Assembly: GCF_032854445.1 (NCBI RefSeq)
Contig: NC_088300.1
Span: 11,317,191 to 11,377,190, forward strand
Reading direction: 5' to 3'
DNA: 60,000 bases
Origin: Liolophura sinensis
Taxonomy: Eukaryota > Mollusca > Polyplacophora > Chitonida > Chitonidae
This document shows positions 1 to 12,210 of this stretch, in pieces; position 1 is the first letter of the stretch; every line of letters begins with the position of its first letter. The position numbers and the translations under genes were made by a program. Under the pieces are notes generated by a model that searched no databases, was not told the origin of the DNA, and worked only from the letters and a program-made list of their open reading frames with translations.

Positions 1-3000
1 GAACTCTGTGGAGATTAAGTGTGATTACCCAGTACCTTTATGCACATGGAGTGTCCTGTCAAATATCTGTTTTTAAACTGCATGGCTGTCCATGTACAAA
101 GCTGTAGCAGAATTTAAACACACCACGAGTCCACACTTGCAAAAAAGCAGCAGATAAGATGAAGATGTCGAATTGTGATAAAAGCGACACTTACACGTGT
201 GTTTGTACCGTTGCAGCTTAACACTTCTTGTTCATTCTTGTGTAATTTGAAAGACTGTCAACTTCCACTCATATTTCGTAAACATTAATACTTACTTAAC
301 TTTATATTTAGCCATGTCCCCTCGGATGAAATTTTAGTAATACAGATTGGTTTTATCTCCAAGCCACTTACAATCACAGGACTCGAAATTTCCATGTGTC
401 TACCCATCGATCACATGATTTTTGCTGGGGAAAGGCAATGCAATAATCTTACCTGTCACTAGTAGTGCGGAAATCAAGTCTGGGCAAAACTGTATGCAGG
501 AAATCATAAAACATTTTGATTATGAAGCCAGTGATGTGTGATCCCACGCGGATTGGAATTTCGGGATATGGTTTTGAATTTTATTTTTGACTCTTAAGGC
601 CTTGAACTGGTTTGAAATTTTGGTTCATGGTTTTGAAAAATCAAATATGGGTCTTGAATATTATTTACAGTCCCATTCGTATGTGTTTTGTACCTATCTC
701 CAAAGGGATAATTTTAAACAAAAGTGACTTGCGTGTTATACGTTTAAGAACAACATCGGTTGACGACGAAACTGAATTAGTACATGTATCATGATTGGTC
801 GATGAAATGCATGGACAGCGCCAAATCCAGCGCTTCTCAGGGTCTGATTACCGGACGCTGCCGTTCTTTCGAAGTGCCCTTTGCATCAAAAAAGAAAAAT
901 CAAATAAAAAAGAAAAAACGAAACAGCCCGAATTCATTATAAGACTTGAACTGTCTATTTAGTCGCAAGGCTTAGACTAGCCATTCGCCGCATTAGTTCT
1001 GGCAAATGTAATTTCTGTGTGGAAAAAAGCAAATTGGCGTCCCTTCGCCACAGTGGTGAAAGCGATGAATTCCTTTCAACTTCAGTTGTGTAGGTCTAAA
1101 GTTTGTAAATTTACTCAAATTTAATGTAGGATCCAGAATGAAGAAGGAATATTTGACCTCAGCGTGAAAGATTTTGATTATGAAAACAACAAAGTTTTTA
1201 AAGAGCATATAAAATCGGAAATGTATGCCCTGAAGCAGGTGGCAAAAATTGGACCTGCGATAATTCAATTAGCATTCAGATTATGCAGGCCAGGAATTAC
1301 TTTTAATTTACTTTCCAAAAAAAAAAAAAATGCCGACTGACTCGACTTGACTTAAAAAAGCAGGGGTTGTTACCCACAACAAGCAACTTTTTGATGATGG
1401 TCTGGGGTAGCTATGATACAATGTGATGATCAGATGCACATGTCATCTGGAATGGCAGAGTTCTCCACATACCAGTAAATATAAGCTATCCAAAGACTGA
1501 ATTTTCAGGCTAGGTACGTGTTGTGGTGTGAACGTGGGGAAGAGGTCAACCACAGGAACCGAGGCCCTTAAAAATGTACGAGAATCGAAATATTCAACAA
1601 TGAGGTGCCCTTCACAGGTGGTTCCACCCCCTGCCCTTCTGAGGCCAGATTAGGCCCTGGGGGAGCATTTTCATGCGCAGTTTAATTTAGCCAGGGTCAG
1701 AAATTAGAAGAACCCTGATATTCTTCACAGTTGTCAAGAGAATTAGTTGATAAAGACATAAATGTGAATGTGTGTCATGAACTGTTTAGTTTCTTTGTTA
1801 AAACAAATCTTGTGAGACCAACAGCAGAATTGAAAAGCTTAAAACTATGAACAGAATTGTACAGTAAAATATACCAAAACTTTGCAACTTGTAACTGACA
1901 CATGCCCTGTAAATTTTTAATGTTACTTCTGAGAAATAGTATGTTTTTTTTCTAGGAATTTTCTCTAGTCATGTCAAAGTTGGTGGCAAATTATTTCTTT
2001 GTATCTGCTGGCTCAATTTCATCCCAGTAAAAACGACTGGATTGAAACAAGTGCATTTAATTGTAATTATAAGTATGCTCTAAACAGCAGACAGGAGACG
2101 CCAACGTAGGGGTTTTGGATCCTATTGTTGTCAGACCATAGGTGGACAGAAACTTGCCACTGGTTGACGTTTTCTTAGATTTTTGTTTTCTTCCACCCAT
2201 AAGACAGCAGTATTTTTGAATGTAGCATAAACACTTGTCAGTCAGTCATGCTTTATACATGGCCCCAAATTTGTGACAAAATTATATCGCCCAAAAAAAT
2301 GAAGTGCACACCAGATATGGTACTGTAATGCCAGTTCTGGGTTTGTTGACCATATTTATTTTCGCAGACTCTGTGGTTGATGGTAACGTCCTTTGAGTTT
2401 CTCCTTGTACATCATGTTACTGTTGCAGGTTTACAGTGCGAAAGAGATCTTTCAGCTCTAAAGAGATCTTAAACAATCTTTCAGTGTTAATTATGGGTTT
2501 GGAATTTTGAACTTAAGGTTTGGAAAGGGTTTTGAATTTTATTATCTTTTTTGGGTGGGAGCCTTGCCTAATGCGATAACAGATCATACAAATCCTGCCT
2601 CCTGATATGTTGGGCTTGCACACAGTACTGCTGAAAAGGGTTAAAAGTAAATTGTGGTAGTTTTTGGAAACCTCGCCTGGAGTATGTTTTCTGAGTTGAC
2701 TGGAGGTTCCCGGTATAAAGAAGCAGGAAAAGGAAATCTTCTGCAATAGGAGGCCAGTTCCGACTGTAAAAAAAAAAAAAAAAGAAATGTGCGTGTAGAC
2801 TGACATATTAATTTGGAAATACATGTACACAGGAAGTTGATTTTTCTCAGTGAAATACGTTTCTGGCTACAAATACATTTGTACACACCTTCGTTTTTTA
2901 ATGAGGGCTTCAGCAGACAACCGTAGGCCGAACCCCAATAATTGGTTTGTCTACAGTGTATGTTGTGCATGTACATTCCTTGTTAAGCGTGGCCATGCTT

Positions 3001-3544
3001 TCAGACAGTGTTTGGAGGTTTTGGAGGTACAAGGTTTGTAATGGCCTGTTCTAATACTTTCTTAGATTTCATTCATGGGTACGTTTAGGCCTACCAGTCG
3101 AGAGACCTGTATACCTAACTGTTAGTGACTTGACCCCATGTGGCGAGGAATAGCAACCAGAGTTGCTTAGTGCAAGCCAGAGTAATGAAATGGGGGAGGG
3201 GCTAATCACTCCCTTCTGTCATCTTGCCACCAACTCAGATGATGTGAAAGTAAACCACAGTAACTCATGTGCAGAACTTCAGGTCATTTACCATGAAGGA
3301 CAGCAATCTAGCCTTGCTTCATGTTACAACAGTATCATCGTGGTGTTGAAGAAATATTCTTGAGTTAGGCTCAAAATGCCAGTTTCGTAAATTAATATGA
3401 AATAATGTGTATTAAACTGTTATTGATTTGTTTTAACAAGAAGAACAGCAAAACAAAGTGCTCTTCATATTGTTCATATGTGTTTTCACCATCACTTCAT
3501 GATATATGTATGGAAATAATCACCATTATTCTTTCTATTTTTAG
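1..3544. other. Non-coding sequence upstream of first visible PPP4R3 exon
   Basis: AT-rich sequence in which I see no convincing exon. It is most likely an intron of PPP4R3, because the first recognisable exon at 3545 encodes the middle of the protein. Two A-runs (near 1317 and 2767) and a 26-base remnant of a CAGGG-ended element (1692-1717) are the only distinct features. The short ORFs here show no family similarity that I recognise. Confidence 0.6.
1692..1717. mobile_element. Remnant of CAGGG-ended element (termini only)
   Basis: CAGGGTCAGAAATTAGAAG is followed directly by AACCCTG. It matches the left end of the element at 44238 (CAGGGGTAGAAATTAGAAG) joined to a right-end CCCTG. This looks like an extreme internal deletion of the same transposon family. 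Confidence 0.4.
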
Positions 3545-6500
3545 ACATTATCAAGTTTAGGAGTTCTATCAGCCATAGAAATCATTTTGGTAAGTGCCAC
3601 TTGTTAACTTTGTTCATTGCCATTAAATCCTGAAATGACAATCAGATATTTTTGTACCTTGTTAATTTTCCTGGAATTAAACTGTAAATCATTGATGCCT
3701 AGATGTATTTAATGATAAATGATACTAATTACAAAGTTTATAAGCTCTTTTAACTGCATATTGTGGGAAGAGCTTCACAGAAATGCAGTAACGACTTCAA
3801 ATCCACTTAAAACAATAGATTTACTGCCATTGCCACTCTGTAGACTCTCTGGTTTGTTTGCCTTTTAAGCTGGGAAGTTGTATCAAAACTGTAATGAGAG
3901 GTGGATTCTAGCTTTTCAGGCGATTTGTATATGGATGTAAGCATTATTGGATTTCTTAGAATCTCTTTGAATAATGTGGTGTTCAAACATCTTTGTAAAT
4001 AGGAAAATTAGCTACATCTGGGATGCAAAGCTACATCAAACACATTTACCAGGGTGACATATCACTTCACTGTATGTTGCCTTGGATGTTACACAAGATG
4101 CATGATATGAGTGCTTAGTAAGTCGGGCCCCTGGACACTAATCCTTCAAGAGTTCATCAACCAACAGCAGTGGACACCTGTGGGGTCTGCTGAAGTAATG
4201 ACAGTCATTTTGTGTTTCCAGCAAGTCCAAGCTGCAGGGAAATTGTTATACTCAAATTGTGTATCTTATGGTGGTGTGTATGATTTTATTTTGTTATGAA
4301 ACTGTTGTTGTTTTATATTGAAACTATTGTTCTATTGGTCACTTCTGCAGGGTTTGGATGATGAGAAAATGAAATCAGCAGCAATAGACATCTTTTCCTA
4401 CATTGTCGAATTTAGTCCGTCCATGGTGAGAGAGTTCATTCTACAAGAAGGACAAACGCCTGATGATGTAATTATCTCCCCTTTCTCAGTCCTACTTTGT
4501 TGATTACCCTCCTGTTAAATTGTGCATATAAATGTGGCTAAAATAATAATAAAATCCATCACATGCTTTTCTGTACATGATCTGTTGTGTTAAAAAGAAT
4601 ATTGTCGTTTATTGTAAATGCAAGTTTAGAAATGCTTAATGTGTGGCATTTCTGTCGTGCTGCTAAACGTTCAATTACCTGAGTATGTTATAGTTGACAG
4701 CTGTGTTTTATGTTTGTAGGAGGATCTTTTAATTAACCTAGTCATAGAGCAAATGGTGAATGATACAGATCCAGGTAAGGCTTGCGTAGGAGTTATGCCA
4801 TGTGTCTGCCCTAAACAGGCAGCCGCAGAAGGCTGGGTAGGAGGTATACCTTGTGGCCTGTCCTAAACAGGCAGCAGCTGAAGGTTTAGGTGGGAGGTAT
4901 ACCATGTGGTCTGCCCTAAACAAGCAGCCGCAGAAAGCTTGTTGAGGAGGTATAACGTGGTCTGTCCTAAACAGGCAGCCGCTGAAGGCTTATGTGGGAG
5001 GTATACCATGTGGTCTGCCCTAAACAGGCTGCCGCAGAAGGCTTGTGTAGGAGATATACAGGCCACCATGTTGTTTATATGTGTTATATAACTTGTCTTG
5101 TATGTGTATATGGCACCATGAGTTCTTTAAATGGTTAAAGTTCATTACCAGATGAAATTTGCACAAAGCTATATTGTTACATGCCTTGAAAGGTGCTAGG
5201 TTAGTTTATTGTGCTGATAAACATTTTAGCAACAGTGTTACTATTACTGGTTAGGTCTAACCTGTATTTGTTGCATTTCAGAGCTGGGTGGTGCAATGCA
5301 GTTGATGGGGATTCTCCGAATTCTGATAGATCCAGAAAATATGCTGGCAACAGCAAATGTAAGTTTTGTTAGCAAGGTGCAGTGTAAAGCAAGATACACT
5401 TGTTTGTGCAATTTTTTTTATGAACCGTATGTTTTTTATAACAACAGTTTGTGGTGAAAGTAGCAATAAATATAACGAAATTTCTCCGGTACAGAGGATG
5501 TAGTTTGTCCCACAAATTCTCCACAAATCGACCATTCTGAGGTCAAAAGTTGAACGTATCAGCCTTTCCTTACTGTATGAAAACATGTCCTCGATTCCAA
5601 TAGAAAACCTGGTTTTAGTGCTCCTTGTGACACGATAATCACCAGAGGAGGTTATGTACCATTTAGTTTCATGTTCATGGAATGCACTCTGTGCTCAGGC
5701 TACAACAGTTAGGTAAATTTCAGTCAGAAAGTATGTGGGGTTTCAAACAGGATGCAGAAGTATTTCTCTTGGCTTTTTCCAGTTTCCTCCTCGGTACCAC
5801 CCTACTTCAGGTCTAACCTCCATCGTATAAGCGAAATATTCTGGAGTACAACGTTTAACTCCAAACAAATAAATAGATGTAAATTTACTAAGGTACAGAC
5901 ATTACTAATTCTACTTATGTTACTAATGTTTTGCCATTTTCAGAAGACTGAGAAAACAGAGTTCCTGAGTTTCTTCTACAAACACAGTATGCATGTGTTG
6001 ACAGCTCCATTGTTTGCCAATACGACAGAAGATAAGCCCAGCAACGGTAAGAACACAGGTGGAAGAGCTATTATGGTCATAACACAATATAACATGTAAA
6101 TTTTCTGCAAATTTGCTTATTTTCGTTTTTTTTTTTTTTAAATCCATGGTTCTGGTTTCGGAAACAACTGAAAGTATTTATTGGAAAGAAGAAAACATTT
6201 GTTTTTATGGCTACTAGCTTCTAGGGTAAGCATTTGGGAGACGTTTAAGACTTCAGTGGTGGGCTTTAACAAGTCATTAGTTTTGTGGCAATATTGATTT
6301 TTACACGCACCGTCGCCAATAGGCAGAGCGTATTATGTTATGGTGATTTTGTCCATCTGTTCGTCCATCCGTATTCATGTCAGGGCTACATTTCCAACAT
6401 TTTTCCACATGGAGTTTTAATTTTTGGTGGATAGAAAGATACACAGATGATGATGTGTCACAACTCACATTTGTCCATTTTTGCAGTTGTTATGGTAACC

Positions 6501-9500
6501 AGATAGCCAATTTTCTTATATATGTTATATAAATAGATATGCTTTCATGTCTGGGCTATAACTCCAGTGGTTTTCTGGGAAGAGTTTTAAATTTTGGCGG
6601 ATACATACATGCATGGATGATACGTTTGTCAGTTTCCGCGTTTGTCGTGGTTACCAGATTGCTATTTCCCTATATATACTGTATAAATAGATGTGATTTT
6701 GTGTACGGGCTATAACAGTTTTCCACAGAGTTTTAATTTTTGATGGATACATAGATTCACATGGATGATGTGTCACAACTCACATTTGTCCATTTTCACG
6801 GCTGTCAAGGTAACCAGATAACCATTTTCCTGTAGTATAAATAGATGTGATTTCGTGTCTGGGCTATAACTCCAATGGCTTTATGTGTAAGTTACAGTTT
6901 TCGGTGGATACATATATACACAGATGACGATGTGTCGCACCCATGGAGATTCCCCTCGGGTTAAACTCACCTCAATGCTGCTGATATACTTTTGTACATT
7001 CCAAACAAATGCATTTGTTGGCGCCTATGTTGTGTTCACCTGAACTCTTGGTAGAAATTATATATTGAGTACATGTACTTGTGTTTTGTATTAGGTGACC
7101 AAAAGTGGACCCGTTGTGGTAGCTTAAAGAAAGTGAACAATGGTCTGATTATTTTTTTCTTGACCATAATCACATCCATGATAAAAGCCATGACACACCA
7201 AGTTGTCATTATTTACCTATTTTTGAACATGAAACTCCTAACTGTATTTGTCATTGACTGGCAGTAGTCATTTTGTTGTTTGGAGACTGATTGTCCAGGT
7301 GGGGTCTAGCAGATCAGTAACATACCTGAACATCACCTACATGTATCCTCTGCCTTACATATATGTGGTTATGTGATTTTCAGATGACTACCAGTCTGCA
7401 CAGTTGCTCGGCTTGATACTGGAGCTGCTCTCATTTTGTGTGGAACATCATACCTACCATATAAAGAATTATGTGATTAACAAAGACTTACTGAGAAGAG
7501 TTCTGGTCCTGCTCAAGTCAAAACACACATTTCTAGCTCTATGTAAGTACAGTGTCATGCTCAGGTCAAAACACACCTTTCTGGCTTTGTATCAGCACGC
7601 TGTCCTTAAGTCAAAACTCGCAATTCTACGTCTGTATAAGCACATTGTCCTTTGTAAGTCAGAACTTTTGTATACAAGTACATCACAAGGCTTGCAATAA
7701 GTTCACTTGTTACAGTTGGACAGATCATGTTCCCTGAAGAAATAATGTCATTTCGTTGTGACAGAAGTAGATATTCTGCATTGTGAAAAGTTGGTACCAG
7801 ATCTGGTGGTATAATAGGCTGATGATGAAGCTTCTCTTGTTGTTTGCAGGTGCTTTGCGATTAATGAGGAAAATCATTGGTCTGAAAGAGGAGTTCTATA
7901 ACCGGTACATTGTCAAAGGGAACCTGTTCCAGGCTGTCGTGGACGCCTTCATGGCCAATGGGGACCGCTACAACCTCCTCAACTCTGCAATGATAGAGCT
8001 GTTTGAGTTCATCAAAGTGGTACGTGTGGCACCCATTGTTGTTCCTTATTTATGAGGTTAATTACATCAATGCTTTCCTGGAAGAGGACATTAAACAACC
8101 TAAACTGAAGTATTTTCTGTATTTACCAATTTCTGCACATTTTTGACTTTTCTAGTGACGAATATGACTCTAGATTCGTTGAAATTTGTAATTAAAATTG
8201 TGTGTGTTTGTTTGGGTGGGGGGAGGATAAGGTTTCGTTCGTGGTCCTTCAGATATTACTTTTTTTCTGTCTGCAAAACAGCCTGAGCAGACTGAAGCGC
8301 ACAAAGGGCTTGATCCATTAGTGCTGCTTTACTACCTGCTTTTGTGCAAGACTTTACCTCAGATGCATATCCCTCCATATCACCAGTATAAACCAGACAG
8401 TTGTTGCAGATGTAACTGAGAAGCTTTGAAATGATGGGGCATTGGGAACAGGGTGTATACTGACCATTTTACGACATCAACAGCTTTTACTATTACCATT
8501 TATGTACTTTAGCATATACGCATTGCAGCAATGTGCAATGTTAACTACACGTGCACATCAGAAGGGCAAATTTTCTCAACAAGAAAGACAATAACCATGC
8601 TCGTTTGAGAGATACAGGGGCAGGGATTAAAAATTGCTTCAAGTGGGCATGGGTGGAAAAGACTATCACTCACTATTGGTGCATAGACTGTTACGATTTC
8701 TCTGGAATGAGACATTTGAAAAGTTGATGTGCCTGGTAAAGTCATGGGATAGTCAGAGGAACAAGGACTATCGTGGAACACATGCACACACAAAAGCATA
8801 TAGGTCAGTGGACCAAATGCTGGTTATGTTGGTCATGCTTTTTGGTTTGTCTTTTGTTGGTTTTAATCTTACTGCCAAACATTGCTGGAACTAAATGTGT
8901 TACAATAACAACATCACCAAAGTAAGTTAATTCAAAATATGTGTAAATGATATCCTAGTGTTTTAATTATAAATGGATATTGCTCTGAACTGTTTTTAGA
9001 TAAGATGTTCGCATATGTGTTTTTTCAGGATGAAATTTCAAAGGCTTTCTTCACACAATGTACCAAACTGAACTATAAAATATACCCTCTTAAGTGCTGT
9101 CTCAGTTCATCTTACCATAATCAAAACGTTAAAAATTTAAAACCAGCTAGAAGGGGAAAACCACCCTCTCGTGCTCACAGCCCAGCCCCCATCCCTCCAC
9201 ACACCCATGTTTGCTTGTTCGCTCAGTCGTGGTGCTTGTCCCAGTGGGAATATAAAATAGACTTTTTTTTTTGTTCCCATTACCGTTCTCATCCCTGTTC
9301 CAAGAATAGCTGAATTTATTGCCTCTCAGTAAATTGTATACTCATACTAAGTATAGTGTTAAAATGATTCTATGGTTTAATGGTAAGTTACGATGCGACC
9401 CACATTGTAGCAAAGGTAACACATTCACAGACAAGGGAATTATTTAGGCTGGTTTAAAATAATTGGTTCTTTGAGCACGTTTTGCACACATGGAGAGCAG

Positions 9501-12210
9501 AATGATAGAATGGATATGCCATTATTGATTCGCTGTGAATATAAGATACCGTAAAGTACAAAATTCATGACATTCTGTTTTGAGCTGAATTCTAATTGAG
9601 TAAGATTTAAGTAAGGGCAGCTATTTGATGACTGAAAAGATTTAAAGAAAATCTCTACATTCTTGTTTGTAGGAAGAAATCCGATCTTTAAGCAACCACA
9701 TTGTGGAAACTCACATGAAGGAGCTGGAAAAGGTCACTTACGTTAACACCTTTAAAACTATCAAATCGAAATATGAGCAGCAGCAAGATCGCTTGAAAGA
9801 CAAGCCATCAGTTGAAAAGTGAGTATACGCATTACATTTTATTTTTCCTGGGAACATATTGTGGCTTACGGTATTCCACATACATGATAACGATAAATGA
9901 GAAGGCCAATTAGAGTCTTTGTTTTTATCTTGTGAAAGCCATATCATTCTCCTGTTTATGTAGAACAGCCATCCCATGTTCATGTAGATCAGCCATATCC
10001 ATGATTAGCAGGGCTCAATTTTAAGGATATTTCCTGTCTTTGAGGTTGCCTGGCATAGAATTTGATTTCCTGGCTTAGAATTTGGTTGCCTGGCACAGAA
10101 TTTGCTTGGCCGGACAGTTATGTCTACTATTTTTCATTGAAAGACTCCTGCAGGATTTATTTGCTGACCCGAAAGACTGTCCCAAAGACATTTGAGCAGT
10201 GTCAAGCAGTTTCAAGAGTATATAGCTCTTGAAACAAGTGTAATTCGCATACAATTTACATGTAGCTTGTTTCCAGGCCAAGCGCCTCCCAGCTAACATA
10301 GCATAATGTAGTGATGGTGCCCGTGAACCAGGATAACATGATGATGGTGGGAAGACTGAAATTTTCCTGTCAAAATTTTATGTCCAGCACAAAATATTCT
10401 GAATTTGATTTTGTAAATTTAACTTAATTTAATTTATGTACAAAAAGTGGTTTATAGTTGTTTGTAAGAGGGCCCTGGTTATTTTTGAGTCCATTTGGGC
10501 TAGGCTAATGGAAAGCACATGTGGTGTGTAATCTGAAGCCCTCTCATCAGATGACAACATCATGGAGTCCACTCCAGACAACATGTAGGCTCGTTCACCA
10601 GGACTTGGCTGTAAACCTAGTCATCTGTTCTGGGTTACCAGATGGGAGGAGTGTTGGGCTCAGGGTTAATACCTGCCTTTAATGAGGACAGTTGTTGTAA
10701 CATAGTGGAGAGGGGGGGCAACACGGCAGTGGGTGGTAAATCTGGACATGCTTCTGTCATAATGGCCGTGAAATTCCTGCACACCTGCAATGCCGGCCAG
10801 CTAATGTAGCTTCAAAAGTTTGATTTTTCATCTGCCAGAGGTCATTTTACACTTGCTCGTGAAGCAGAAGACATGAATTTATTGTTGTCCGCAGGGGAGT
10901 TCAGATGACCGTTAAAAATTGAGCCCTGACAAGGTATAACAGCCATGTTGATGTTTACATAAAACAGCCATCCTTTACGTTTGTGTAGAACAGTTATCTT
11001 CATAAATCATGTCTCTGTCTGTTGACAGCAATGTATCGTCTGTGTTGAGGAACAACCGTTTTCGGCGTGACGCACGCACGCTGGATGAGGAAGAAGCCAT
11101 GTGGTTTGATGATGAGGAAGACCTGGAGGATGGTGAGGCCATCATCCCTATGTCAGACTTCCTCAAAAACAAGATAGACTCCAACAAAATCGACTCAGAC
11201 TTTGACCATTTTAAGCTGATGGAGAGCAAGAGAGGTGAGATGTTACACTTGTAATCTGAATCCCTGCTGTAAAGCACGCCACATCTCCCTCCCTGAAATC
11301 CATGTCCAGTCACTCAGACGTTCACTGCTGAATTCACTCTTCACAGTACTGAATGTGTTTAGATGTTATTTTCTGATCTTGCAGGAATTATGCTGTTGTG
11401 ACCTATGTGGTTGTGTACTTGATCTGAGCTTGTGTTCCGTTTACAGCGTCTAAAGAAGCTGACATCCGGGACTCCCCACCCAAGCTTCTGAACCGTACCT
11501 CCCCGATTAACATCAGCCTTAAGACGGCGTCACCAACGATGACGCCAGCAGGCAGCCCAGTGTCCAGTCCTGGCTCTCCGGTTAGCCCCATCCGGGTCAA
11601 CCCTGCCCTCACCCCAGCCTGTTCTCCTTCCAGCCCGGCAGACTACCGGGAGGGACCCCTGGCTGTCAAGGTACTGCTCACCTCATACTCAGCTTTTATT
11701 GTTCTCTTTTGATAGTCTACGATTCCAGCTGAAGACTCTTTCTGCCAAGTGCTAATCATTTAGCGGACCACCTAAAGTTAGACCGTCTCTCAGGTGTCCA
11801 CAAAGGGTGAAACATGGAAACCCACAATCATCCACAGCTTGCTGCCAAACCTTCCCCCATACGACTTGAGAACTCACAGCGATCACATTGGTTAGAGGCT
11901 CCTGGGAAATATATTTTAGCACGGGGTTATGCAGCTATTAAATGTGTACATAGTGAAACACATCATGCTGTCTGTTTGTATATTAACCGAAGCGACACTG
12001 TATAATTGTTTTGATTAATTGACTGTTAGCTTCAGGTTTGCCTGTGTCTATATGGCATTCACTGTTGGCTGTATGCTGATCATGTAGCTACTATGGTTTT
12101 GTTTGTTACAGACTGGCCGGGTGGGACTGGTGGATTACCCTGACGAGGATTCAGATGAGGAAGAAGAAGAGGATTCAATACCGGCCAAACGTCCTCGCCT
12201 CGCCACCTAG
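3545..12210 (+). CDS. PPP4R3: Protein phosphatase 4 regulatory subunit 3 (SMEK/PPP4R3), 3' part of gene
   Basis: Regulatory and targeting subunit of protein phosphatase 4, acting mainly in the nucleus and at centrosomes in DNA repair and signalling. Eleven exons are visible: 3545-3589, 4351-4467, 4720-4774, 5282-5358, 5944-6046, 7384-7542, 7850-8019, 9673-9818, 11029-11234, 11447-11670 and 12112-12210 (TAG stop). All have AG/GT borders, phases agree, and they encode 466 residues. The first seven exons give the second half of the SMK-1 (DUF625) domain, with blocks such as [18 protein letters not shown] and [13 protein letters not shown] nearly identical to animal PPP4R3. Then come a helical stretch, the [17 protein letters not shown] block, an acidic segment, a Ser/Pro-rich linker (exon 10), and the terminal [10 protein letters not shown] block with a basic PAKRPR nuclear signal. 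The N-terminal EVH1-like domain is not in the window. Two introns start with minisatellites derived from the 5' splice site. Confidence 0.95.
4774..5062 (+). repeat. 52-bp minisatellite starting at PPP4R3 5' splice site
   Basis: About five units of 51-53 bp. The first begins at the exon 3 donor (CCAG|GTAAGGCTTGCGTAGGAG), and later copies read GCAGAAGGCTTGTGTAGGAG, that is, the donor with its GT removed. Each unit then carries CTAAACAGGCAGCCGC. The array lies wholly in the intron after 4774. Confidence 0.85.
6370..6950 (+). repeat. Degenerate tandem repeat of about 150-170 bp in PPP4R3 intron
   Basis: Three to four diverged units share GGGCTATAACTCCA, GAGTTTTAATTTTTGGTGGATA, GATGATGTGTCACAACTCA and GGTAACCAGAT. 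The phrase GGGCTA(T/C)A recurs near 6382, 6553, 6707 and 6861. A short preceding stretch (6300-6370) resembles an interspersed repeat with GTCCATCTGTTCGTCCATCC. Confidence 0.7.
7511..7690 (+). repeat. 48-bp tandem repeat spanning PPP4R3 exon 6 / intron border
   Basis: Four diverged units (spacing 48, 45 and 48) contain the last about 30 coding bases of the exon, the splice donor and about 15 intron bases. Unit 1 is the true exon end with ATGTAAGT at 7541-7548. In units 2 and 3 the donor has decayed to TTGTATCA and CTGTATAA. The duplicated exon tail is still readable downstream in frame (SKHTFLAL repeated). Confidence 0.8.
9940..11005 (+). repeat. Short minisatellite (about 20-25 bp) split by a CAGGG element
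   Basis: Units of the kind CATGTTCATGTAGAACAGCCAT occur at 9955-10008 and resume at 10929-11000, just before the 3' splice site at 11028. The intervening 920 bp is a separate inserted element. Confidence 0.55.
10009..10928. mobile_element. Non-autonomous DNA transposon (MITE-like) with CAGGGCTC ends
   Basis: Terminal inverted repeats CAGGGCTCAATTTTAAGG (10009-10026) and its inverted partner ending GAGCCCTG (10928) bound 920 bp with no transposase ORF. The 5-prime part carries a short internal repeat (TTGCCTGGC...AGAATTTG, three times near 10048-10110). CAGGG ends are typical of hAT-like elements, but I see no clear 8-bp target duplication, so the superfamily is not certain. It lies in the PPP4R3 intron before exon 11029. 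Confidence 0.6.
11785..11935 (-). mobile_element. Diverged partial copy of SINE family 1
   Basis: Reading + strand: GAAACCCACAATCATCCACAG, CTTGCTGCCAAACCTTCC and GAACTCACAGCGATCACATTGG match, with decay, the body and B-box side of the complete SINE at 38252-38523 in the same orientation. Confidence 0.6.

Noticed and set aside
8545-8894. Overlapping 84- and 86-codon ORFs in a PPP4R3 intron
   Set aside because: No recognisable motif, no splice sites in phase, and composition like the surrounding intron.
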